Part shown: positions 33,428 to 40,551 of the stretch, piece by piece
Numbering within the stretch: position 1 is the first letter of the stretch
Layout of the letters: each line of letters starts with the position of its first letter
Source of the DNA: Stutzerimonas stutzeri
Lineage (GTDB): Bacteria > Pseudomonadota > Gammaproteobacteria > Pseudomonadales > Pseudomonadaceae
Direction: 5' to 3'
Assembly: GCA_002387205.1 (NCBI GenBank)
Contig: DGLA01000010.1
Coordinates: 62,438-126,437, forward strand
Length of the DNA stretch: 64,000 nucleotides
Position numbers and translations under genes: made by a program
Notes under the pieces: generated by a model
The model's database searches: none
What the model was told of the DNA's origin: nothing
The model's input: the letters and a program-made list of their open reading frames with translations, nothing else

Positions 33428-34320
33428 AGCGAGGGGCTCCGGATTACGTTCAGGGCCGGCCGTTCCGGCCAGCTGGCGATCAGCGCAGCGAGGGTCACCA
33501 GAGCCGCACCGCTCCATTCATGAATGCCAATGGCCTGCTCGCCGAGCCAGGCGGAGGAGAGCACTGCGGCCACCAGTTCGAACACGACGAGCACGGCGGC
33601 CCGTCCGGCTTCGATGTGGCTGACGCCGTATTGCACCGCCGCCATGCTCAGCAGCCAGCCGAGCGACATGAGGGCGATCTGCCAACTCAAATCGAAACTC
33701 AGCGGCGGCGGATATTCGCCGAGCAAGGGGCACAGCACGGCTGCGATCAAGGCGCTGCCCACGAAAGGCGCCAATGTCTTGCTCGCCAATGGCACCTGAT
33801 CGGCGGCGCGGGTGGCAAGGTTGTTCAGGCTGAAGCCCAGGCCTGCCGCGAGGGCGAGCCAGTCGCTACCGCTCAATGGCTGAAGCAATTCGCTGCTGAT
33901 TCCGAGCGTCAGCGCAATTCCAAGCATGGCCAGAAGCAACGCGATGACTCGCAGCACCGTCAGGCGTTCGCCCAGTAGCAGCCAGCCGCCCAGCACGCCC
34001 CATACGGGAGCGAGATAGAAAAGAAGCATGACCCGCACCACCTCGCCAATGGCCAGCGCTGTCACCAGCGCGGCGGTGGCGCCGCCGCCGCACACCGCTA
34101 TCGCCAGCAGGCCGTTGCGCTGCGGCAACCATGCGCGGCGTTCACGCCAGAGCACGGGCAGGGCAATGAAGCTGAGCAAACCGTAAACCAGCAGTACCAG
34201 CGGCATGCCGACCAGCCCGAGGCTGGCGAAATGGTGCAGGGGCAGCCAGCCCAGGCCCCAGGCGATCGCACCTGTGACCAATAGAATCTGCGGTAGCAGG
34301 CTACTCACGCGCCCATCCAT
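33424..34320 (-). CDS. EamA/DMT superfamily transporter
   Basis: 298 aa with about ten hydrophobic helices in two EamA repeats (about 10-140 and 155-285; PVWGVLGGWLLLGERLT and SAWLGEQAIGIHEWSGAAL mark the repeat ends). DMT transporters usually export or exchange small metabolites across the inner membrane. It overlaps the upstream SDR gene by 16 nt and creatininase by 4 nt. It may expel a toxic intermediate or by-product. It is not an SMR-type guanidinium exporter: those are about 110 aa with four helices. Confidence 0.88.
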   Translation of the reverse strand: MDGRVSSLLPQILLVTGAIAWGLGWLPLHHFASLGLVGMPLVLLVYGLLSFIALPVLWRERRAWLPQRNGLLAIAVCGGGATAALVTALAIGEVVRVMLLFYLAPVWGVLGGWLLLGERLTVLRVIALLLAMLGIALTLGISSELLQPLSGSDWLALAAGLGFSLNNLATRAADQVPLASKTLAPFVGSALIAAVLCPLLGEYPPPLSFDLSWQIALMSLGWLLSMAAVQYGVSHIEAGRAAVLVVFELVAAVLSSAWLGEQAIGIHEWSGAALVTLAALIASWPERPALNVIRSPSL

Positions 34321-35051
34321 GAGCCGCCATTGGGCCCTAGAATCTGTCCGGTGAAGTAGCTGGCGTGAGGCGAGAGGAGAAACAGGATGGCGGCGGCGAC
34401 TTCTTCAGGCGTGCCGAGCCGGGCCATGGGGATATCCAGCTCCTTGGCCATCCACTCATCGCTCATGTGTTCTGGCGACACCATGGCCGTCGCGATGGGG
34501 CCGGGCGCGACAGCGTTGATGCGAATCCCGTCAGCGGCAAATTCGCGGGCTAGCGAACGAGTGAGGCCGATCACACCGGCTTTTGCGGTGCAGTAGGCGG
34601 CGTAGTCGCTCCGGCCAAGAAAGCCCAAATCGGAAGCGACGTTGACGATGGCGCCTTCACCGCGCGAGCGCATGTGTCGCAGCGCGTGCCGGGTGCAGCG
34701 GTAGACGCCATGCAGATCGACGTCGAGTACCCGGGACCAGTCCTGCTCGCTGGTGTCGAGAAAAGGTTTTTCGAGAATGATCCCGGCATTGTTGACCAGC
34801 AGATCCAGCGGGCCGTCGGCCAGGATTTGCTCGAACATGCCGGCAACGGCTGAAGGTGAGCTGACGTCGGCCTCCACGCTCCGGGTCCTGATGCCAGGCA
34901 CATCGATTGATTCACACAGCTGCTGCGCCAATTGGGCCTGCCCATGATGGTTGATCCATACGCTGGCGCCTGCGTTAGCCAGCGCGACCGCGGTCGCTCG
35001 GCCAATGCCGGTCGCCGCGCCTGTCACCAGAGCCACCTTGCCTTCAAGCAT
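34305..35051 (-). CDS. Short-chain dehydrogenase/reductase (second of two)
   Basis: 248 aa. Classical SDR: cofactor motif VTGAATGIGRA, NNAG near 88, catalytic Ser in NVASDLG, and YAAYCTAKAG giving YxxxK (near 158-162). The acidic residue deciding NAD over NADP is not obvious, as the second strand ends WINHHGQ. It shares one nucleotide with the upstream SDR stop (TGATG). Together with the membrane oxygenase it could oxidise a newly formed alcohol or hemiaminal. Confidence 0.9.
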   Translation of the reverse strand: MLEGKVALVTGAATGIGRATAVALANAGASVWINHHGQAQLAQQLCESIDVPGIRTRSVEADVSSPSAVAGMFEQILADGPLDLLVNNAGIILEKPFLDTSEQDWSRVLDVDLHGVYRCTRHALRHMRSRGEGAIVNVASDLGFLGRSDYAAYCTAKAGVIGLTRSLAREFAADGIRINAVAPGPIATAMVSPEHMSDEWMAKELDIPMARLGTPEEVAAAILFLLSPHASYFTGQILGPNGGSWMGA

Positions 35052-35839
35052 CAGTGCATGACCTCGCCGTGGCTGACCGACAAGGCCTGGCCGGTAAGGG
35101 CCGCGGCCAGGGGCGAGCCGAGAAACAGGAAGGTGCCGGACAGGTCCGCCGGCGTTAGCAGTTCCGGGATGGCCTGGGCGGCCAGCACCGCGACCAACTC
35201 TTCGGCCTCGGTGCGGCCGTTTTCCTCGGCCATCACGCGCAGCGAGCGCATCGCCGCTTCGGTGCCTATCCATCCCGGACATACGGCGTTCACGCGGATG
35301 CGGCGCGGGCCCAGCTCCCAGGCCAGCGAGCGGGTCAGACCGACCACCGCATGCTTGCTCGCCGCATAGGCAGAAAAGCCCGGCACGCCTTTGAGCCCCC
35401 AGATGGACGCTTGGTTGATTACGCTGGCACCGGCCCGCAGCCGCGGCAGCAGGGCACGGGTCAGGCGCTGCATGGACGAGACATTGTTGTCGAGCAGCTG
35501 TGCCCAGCAGGCGTCTGCTTCGGCGGTGGGGTCGGTGATCGGCGTCTGGTATTCCATGCCCGCGTTGTTGACCAGCACATCAACCGACCGGCCGCGACAG
35601 GCCAGATCGTCGGCGAAGTGCTGCACCGCATGCCAGTCCGACAGCTCCAGCGTTGTGGCATGCAGCTTGGCGTCGGTCTGCAGGCTCTCCACGAGGTCGC
35701 CAAGGGCATCGGCGTCGCGATCCACCAGCTCCAGTGTGGCGCGGGCTTCGGCATAGGTCTGCGCCAGACGCCGGCCGATGCCGCCCGCCGCGCCAGTCAG
35801 TACGACACAACGTCCGTGATAATCGAGGGCTTTATGCAT
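35051..35839 (-). CDS. Short-chain dehydrogenase/reductase (first of two)
   Basis: 262 aa from the ATG at 35839. Motifs: LTGAAGGIGRRLA, Asp at the end of the second strand (ELVDRDAD) favouring NAD(H), NNAGMEYQ, Ser in NQASIWG and YAASK. It starts 1 bp after the membrane oxygenase stop, so the two are translationally linked. Its sequence is only distantly related to the second SDR, arguing for two different oxidation steps rather than duplication. Confidence 0.9.
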   Translation of the reverse strand: MHKALDYHGRCVVLTGAAGGIGRRLAQTYAEARATLELVDRDADALGDLVESLQTDAKLHATTLELSDWHAVQHFADDLACRGRSVDVLVNNAGMEYQTPITDPTAEADACWAQLLDNNVSSMQRLTRALLPRLRAGASVINQASIWGLKGVPGFSAYAASKHAVVGLTRSLAWELGPRRIRVNAVCPGWIGTEAAMRSLRVMAEENGRTEAEELVAVLAAQAIPELLTPADLSGTFLFLGSPLAAALTGQALSVSHGEVMH

Positions 35840-35840
35840 T

Positions 35841-36863
35841 TCACACCGCCGTGAGGAAAGACACGCCAACTGCACCGTAGAAGCTCTCCGCTTTATGCGG
35901 TCCTTCGCCGACTACGCCATAGTCGTCATCCAGCACACGACGCAGGCGATAGCGATGGAAGCTGCCAAGCAGGTCACGCATCGGGATCACCTGGTTGTAG
36001 GTGCTGCCGTACAGCTCGGCATGCATCGCGGGCAGGCGATACCAGGGCGCTACCGGTTTCTCGTGGTGGGCGTTGTGGAAGGAAAAGTTGAGCAACAACA
36101 GGTTCAGCGACGGCCAGCGTGCAGAGACCACGTTGCTGAAGGTATTGAGCTGTTCGTACGCGCGATCGCGTTGTTTGTTCTCCGGCACCTTGCCTTCTTC
36201 AAGTACGGCGAAGGCGTCATAGGTGTGCTGATAGGCATCGGCGAAGCGCAGCACCGTGACCATCAACAGCCAGGCCACGCCATATAGCACCAGCGCCTTT
36301 AGCGACAGCCATCCAAGCAGGGCGAACAACAGGGCGCGCACGAGCATGACCCGGGCGACCTTGCCACGGCGTGCACGGTGTTTCTCGTTGGCGGTGACGA
36401 AGGGCAGCGCGACCACGTAGAAATGCATGATCAGCTCCACAGCCGGCACGTAGGCCCATTCGAGCGCCAACACCAGCTTCTGGAACCAGACGGGGCGTGC
36501 CTTGAGAAAGGCCTTGCTGTCGAAAGTGATGACATCGGCACGGTCGACGTGGTGACGCATGTGCTTCTTGCGCAGGTCCTGAAACTCGGCATAGCAGCTG
36601 CCGGTCAGCCAGCTGCAGACGCTGCCTGCCCACTGGTTGTGCTTTGGCACGCTGAAGATGGTGCCATGGGCGAATTCATGGATCAGGTACGCGGCGATGA
36701 TCATGGCATGCCCGAGCAGCAGCGTACCCAGCGCATTGAGCCAACCGTTGTAGGGAAATAGCAGGGCCAACCCGGCGAAGTAGCCGAGCAGGGCATAGCT
36801 CATCGCCAGCGTGTTCGGCAGCTTGCCATCGGCATAACGGTAAAGCGGTTTGCTGGTTTGCAT
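35841..36863 (-). CDS. Membrane di-iron oxygenase (fatty acid desaturase/hydroxylase superfamily)
   Basis: 340 aa. It has several membrane helices and the three histidine clusters of membrane di-iron desaturases/hydroxylases: HEFAH (62-66), HMRHH (101-105) and HNAHH (263-267). A further His (QHTY, near 213) sits where a fourth ligand region is found. The family inserts oxygen or desaturates unactivated C-H bonds using O2 and an electron donor; no dedicated ferredoxin or reductase is encoded nearby. It is the second gene after the guanidine riboswitch, so hydroxylation of an N-alkyl side chain, which could release guanidine, is a reasonable inference. Confidence 0.85.
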   Translation of the reverse strand: MQTSKPLYRYADGKLPNTLAMSYALLGYFAGLALLFPYNGWLNALGTLLLGHAMIIAAYLIHEFAHGTIFSVPKHNQWAGSVCSWLTGSCYAEFQDLRKKHMRHHVDRADVITFDSKAFLKARPVWFQKLVLALEWAYVPAVELIMHFYVVALPFVTANEKHRARRGKVARVMLVRALLFALLGWLSLKALVLYGVAWLLMVTVLRFADAYQHTYDAFAVLEEGKVPENKQRDRAYEQLNTFSNVVSARWPSLNLLLLNFSFHNAHHEKPVAPWYRLPAMHAELYGSTYNQVIPMRDLLGSFHRYRLRRVLDDDYGVVGEGPHKAESFYGAVGVSFLTAV

Positions 36864-36906
36864 ATCGTTCTCCAGCCGGGGCGAGCACTGCTCGCCCTGG
36901 CACGCA

Positions 36907-37914
36907 TCACTTGGTGAGCGCTTCGGTAAATTGCGAGTCGTAGGTGTTGCTGAAATCCGGAATGGAAGGGATCTGGCCGTTATTCATCAGCAGTTTGGCG
37001 ATGATCGCGCCGCTGCCGTGGAAGGAGTGGGTGTCGTCGCTGGGAGTGAAGCTCTTCTGCATCTCGGCGAGTGGAATGTTGTACGCGCCGGAAATCTGCT
37101 CGGTGGCTTCCTCGGCAGTTACGCCCAGTACTTCGCCTATGATCTTCGCCGACTCTTCGGGGTGTTCCTGCATATAGGCCAGGCCGTCCAGGTAGCCCTG
37201 GATCATCGCTTTGATTGCGGCGGGCTTCTTTTCGATCACCGCCTCATCGAATGCAAGGACGTCGGTGATCAGACCCGGCGCGTCCTTGGACGAGTAGACC
37301 ACCTTGAACTTGTCGGCACCGCCCATGGACAGTATCTGGGAAACGTTGGGTTCGTAGGTCACGCCGACAGGCAGGTTGCCCGACGCCATGGCACCGGGAA
37401 TGCCTTCGGGTGTCATGTTGACGGGCTGGATGTCCTTCTCGGACATGCCGTTCTGCTGCAGGGCATAAGCGAGCAGAAAGTCGGAAGGGGACAGCGGGTT
37501 GTAGCCGACCTTCTTGCCCTTGAAATCGGCGACGGAATTGACCGAAGCCTCAGCGACGATGGCATCGCCACCGTTGGAAAAATCGATTGGCATTACAACG
37601 CGATGCTTAAGCCCCTTGGCAACGGAGGCAACGACCTGATCGTAGGTGAGCATGCCACCGTCGAGTGCGCGGCTGAGCATGGCGGTCGGAATCAGCGCCG
37701 GATCGTTGAAGAACTGGAGTTCCAGATCCAGACCGTGAGGCTTGAACAGTTCCTTCTTGTCCGCGACGTAGAAAGGTCCGTAACCAGCCCAGACAACGGT
37801 GCCAATCTTCAGCTTTTCCGCAGCCTGTGTGGCCATCGGCGCGAAAACGGTGGCTGCTGCAAGCGTGGCGCCCAGCAGGGTCTTGTGCAGCGAACGAAGC
37901 AACGGAGCGGTCAT
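36907..37914 (-). CDS. ABC transporter substrate-binding protein, NMT1/TauT-like
   Basis: 335 aa from the ATG at 37914 (GGAG 7 nt upstream). A Sec signal peptide ends ATQAAEK. The mature protein has the NMT1/NitT fold (KIGTVVWAGYGPFYVADKK, GYNPLSPSDFLL). It is the first gene behind the riboswitch at 37960-38058 and probably delivers substrate to the permease and ATPase at the other end of the same operon. It is unlike the carboxylase-type binding protein at 21422-22495, suggesting a different ligand. Confidence 0.9.
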   Translation of the reverse strand: MTAPLLRSLHKTLLGATLAAATVFAPMATQAAEKLKIGTVVWAGYGPFYVADKKELFKPHGLDLELQFFNDPALIPTAMLSRALDGGMLTYDQVVASVAKGLKHRVVMPIDFSNGGDAIVAEASVNSVADFKGKKVGYNPLSPSDFLLAYALQQNGMSEKDIQPVNMTPEGIPGAMASGNLPVGVTYEPNVSQILSMGGADKFKVVYSSKDAPGLITDVLAFDEAVIEKKPAAIKAMIQGYLDGLAYMQEHPEESAKIIGEVLGVTAEEATEQISGAYNIPLAEMQKSFTPSDDTHSFHGSGAIIAKLLMNNGQIPSIPDFSNTYDSQFTEALTK

Positions 37915-37959
37915 GGTGTAACTCCTACACAGTGGAAGAACCGGCACGGGATGACATCG

Positions 37960-38058
37960 CGTCCTCCCGGGCTTTTATCCCGCCGTGTAGTCCTATCCTT
38001 AGGACCGGAAAACTCTCGGACCAGCCGCCCATTCGCATGAGCCGGAACCCTAGTTCGC
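37960..38058 (-). promoter_or_regulatory. Guanidine-I (ykkC) riboswitch ahead of the creatininase operon
   Basis: On the minus strand the conserved ykkC blocks occur in order: CTAGGGTTCCGG (38053-38042), CTGGTCCGAGAG (38024-38013), and the block running from ACACGGCGGGAT to AAAAGCCCGGGAGG (37988-37963). A variable hairpin (GTCCTA...TAGGAC) lies before the last block. The aptamer binds guanidinium and turns expression on. The 3' end is about 50 nt before the binding-protein start. The hairpin's TCCTA can pair with TAGGA of the SD region, which hints at translational control. Confidence 0.93.
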
Positions 38059-38630
38059 CTTGGTGTTGCTCCTGTGTGCCGAGCGTCATGAGTGGTGTCG
38101 CGACTCATCCCGTTCACTACGGGCTGAGCAGATTGCGTGCCACATCTGGCAACCGCCTGATTTGCCTATCACGTTCAACAACTTACGTCGCAAAGCCGTC
38201 AATGACAGTCAATGAAGCCTGTCCTCTGTCTGCGCCTAAATGGTGAAGAGTGCGCTGCGATGGTGCTGATCGAATATTTGGTAAGCGGTGCAGATTCGAC
38301 GGTTCATGAGCGTTAACGCCACGGCCCGCGCCGCGGACGCTGTGGTCTCGCTGGCAGTACTCGGTTCATTACGTTTCATTGGCCTGGAGGCATCGGGATA
38401 AAGCGTGATTTGGGTAGGGTCGCAGCCCAGCCGGTCAAGGCCGTTCCTGATGGTGCGCTGCGCCAGCCGCAGATGAGGCGATAGGCTTGTTGCGCAGCTT
38501 CAACGCAGCATTTCCGTAGAAGATGTAAGGCGCCGGAGGTGGTCGGAATAGGTCTGATGTCCTGCGGTACGGGCTCTTAGGCCGTGTTTGCTGGCGAAAC
38601 GCATGCAAGCACGGCCCACAACCCAGACTG
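38059..38630. other. Intergenic region between allophanate hydrolase and the riboswitch
   Basis: 572 bp. It should hold the promoter of the creatininase operon near the riboswitch. The only frame with coding character is a short minus-strand one listed at 38236-38379. No tRNA, clear terminator or repeat was seen. Confidence 0.4.
38236..38379 (-). CDS. Possible 47-aa ORF
   Basis: ATG at 38379 to TAG at 38236. The frame is open for about 40 further codons upstream without an obvious start. Composition is Ala/Thr/Arg-rich with no recognisable domain. It may be a decayed gene remnant or chance. Low confidence. Confidence 0.2.
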   Translation of the reverse strand: MKRNEPSTASETTASAARAVALTLMNRRICTAYQIFDQHHRSALFTI

Positions 38631-40433
38631 TCAGGAGCGACGCTTCATGTAAGCCCGCCAGCCACCCAGTTCGCTGATGTCGCGTGCATGTTGCAGTCCG
38701 TATGGTTCACAGATGAAGCCGGTTTCCCAGCGGCCATCGGCGAGCTGTACCTTGCCCAGGCCGAGCGGGGCGGGAATGCCAGTCATGAACGAGCCGAGCT
38801 CACTGCTCGGAATCTCCCAGACCTCTACCTCGATCGCCACGCCGCCTTCGTCCACACGGACCATGCCCGGGCGGAACGGAGGGCCGCCGGCGAGTGCGTA
38901 GAGCTTGTAGTCCGGCGAGCTTTGGGTGGCTTCGAGCAGCCGACCCCCGCGTTGCTTCAGTTGCCAGTTCAACGGCAAGCCGTCGAGGTGAGCGCCACAG
39001 ACGACCACGCGAGCGCGGTCGCCGCGAGCCGGGCTCTGTGGTGCCGACGAGGTGATCGACTGTCCGCCGATGAGCGTGATGCCGGTGTGACGCTGCAGTG
39101 CATCGGCCAGGCTCAGCAGGTATTGGTCGGTAAAGGCGCGGCCAAACAGGGTGATGCCCCACGGCAATCCGTTCTGCATCATGCCTGCCGGCGTTGCGAC
39201 GGCCGCGTAGTCCAGCATATTCATGAAATTGGTGTAGTAGCCCAGGTCCGAGTTGCGCTTGACGGGCTCGGCGCGCAGTTCCTCCAGCGTCACGGGGCGA
39301 GGGTAGGCGGGGGTCAGCACGCAGTCGACCTCGTTCATGATCCGATCGCAGATTGCCTTGAGCTGTTGCAGGCGGTACTGGGCACGAAACAGCTGAACGG
39401 CGGTCGTTCCCGGCGCCTTCTCCAGTACCGCCTTGATGACCGGCAACACGGCGTCCGGCTGCTGTTCGATCAGCTCACCGGCGACGCTGTAGCGCTCAGC
39501 GACCCAGGGGCCTTCATACAGCAGACGGGCGGCTTCGAGGAAGGGCGTGAACTCTATGCTGACCGGTTCGCCACCGATGGCCTTGAGGTGCTCGACGGAG
39601 GCCTCGAACAGCGCAGGGCTTTCCGGACAGCCAAGGAACTCGAGCTGCTTCGGTACGCCGAAACGGAACGCCTTGACCCGTCCGAACGCTGCGCCGTCGT
39701 TCCACTGTGAGTTGGTGCGACTGTATTCGTCGCGCGGATCGAGCCCGGCCGTCAGCGATAGCAACTGGCTAGCCTCAAGTGCGGTGGCAGTGAAGAACGT
39801 AACGCAATCCAGCGTACGGCACGCCGGTACGACACCCGCCGTCGAAATCAGGCCTTTGGTGGCTTTCAGGCCCACCAGATTGTTCAGTGCCGCCGGCACT
39901 CGGCCGGAACCGGCGGTGTCGGTGCCCAGGGCAAAGGTCGCGACGCCCAGCGCCACGGCGAGAGACGAACCGGCGCTCGAACCTCCCGACGGGTAATCCG
40001 GATGCACACTGTTGCGGCATTCACCGTAGGGCGAGCGAGTGCCGTTGAGCCCGGTGGCGAACTGGTCGAGATTTGTCTTGCCCATGGGAATCGCGCCGAG
40101 GGCGATCAGCTGGCTGATAATGGTCGCGCTGGTGTCCGGCGTATAGGCAAAGGCCGGGCAGGCAGCCGTCGTGGGGATACTTGCCAGATCAATGTTGTCC
40201 TTGATGGCAAAGGGGACGCCGTATAGGGGCAGCTCGGCGGGCGACTTGCCATCCAGCGTGGCGAGGTAGGGTTCCAGTTCTTCCGTCGTCAGCAGGTGGA
40301 TGAACAGCTTGAATTCGGGATTGAGGGCGGCGGCCTTGTCGCGCAGTCCAGCGATCAGCCGGCGCGGGGTGGTTTCACCGGCGGCATAGGCGGCGCGCAG
40401 AGTGTCGAGGCGCAGGTCGAATGTGTCGTTCAT
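38631..40433 (-). CDS. atzF: Allophanate hydrolase (AtzF type)
   Basis: 600 aa. Hydrolyses allophanate to ammonia and CO2, the final step of guanidine/urea carboxylase pathways. An amidase-signature domain (about 1-440) carries Lys78 (FAIKDN), the cis-Ser of GGSSAGSS (about 150-157) and the nucleophile Ser176 in GTDTAGSGRVPAAL. The C-terminal domain (about 470-600; VVVCGAHLDGLPLN...) is the second domain of true allophanate hydrolases and distinguishes it from other amidases. It is the last gene of the 47.6-kb riboswitch operon, separated from the carboxylase by 118 bp of palindromic sequence. Confidence 0.95.
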   Translation of the reverse strand: MNDTFDLRLDTLRAAYAAGETTPRRLIAGLRDKAAALNPEFKLFIHLLTTEELEPYLATLDGKSPAELPLYGVPFAIKDNIDLASIPTTAACPAFAYTPDTSATIISQLIALGAIPMGKTNLDQFATGLNGTRSPYGECRNSVHPDYPSGGSSAGSSLAVALGVATFALGTDTAGSGRVPAALNNLVGLKATKGLISTAGVVPACRTLDCVTFFTATALEASQLLSLTAGLDPRDEYSRTNSQWNDGAAFGRVKAFRFGVPKQLEFLGCPESPALFEASVEHLKAIGGEPVSIEFTPFLEAARLLYEGPWVAERYSVAGELIEQQPDAVLPVIKAVLEKAPGTTAVQLFRAQYRLQQLKAICDRIMNEVDCVLTPAYPRPVTLEELRAEPVKRNSDLGYYTNFMNMLDYAAVATPAGMMQNGLPWGITLFGRAFTDQYLLSLADALQRHTGITLIGGQSITSSAPQSPARGDRARVVVCGAHLDGLPLNWQLKQRGGRLLEATQSSPDYKLYALAGGPPFRPGMVRVDEGGVAIEVEVWEIPSSELGSFMTGIPAPLGLGKVQLADGRWETGFICEPYGLQHARDISELGGWRAYMKRRS

Positions 40434-40490
40434 GCTCGTGTCCTTCGTAGGATGGAAACGGCGCAGCCTTTTCCACCGTTGATGTTCGGG

Positions 40491-40535
40491 CCGGCCCTGC
40501 GGGCCGGTTGGTGGATCGGTGAAGCGTGATCCACC
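40491..40535. repeat. Two adjacent palindromes between carboxylase and allophanate hydrolase
   Basis: CCGGCCC-TGC-GGGCCGG (40491-40507) is followed directly by GGTGGATC...GATCCACC (40510-40535). The second matches the style of REP-like intergenic repeats (GTAGGGTGGATCACG type) that recur in Pseudomonas stutzeri-like genomes. Either stem could act as an mRNA stabiliser or partial terminator inside the operon. Confidence 0.6.
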
Positions 40536-40551
40536 CTACGGTTGTTCGGCG

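Noticed and set aside
33424..34320. EamA protein as the Gdx/SugE guanidinium exporter
   Set aside because: Ten-helix DMT architecture, not a four-helix SMR protein, so function cannot be transferred.
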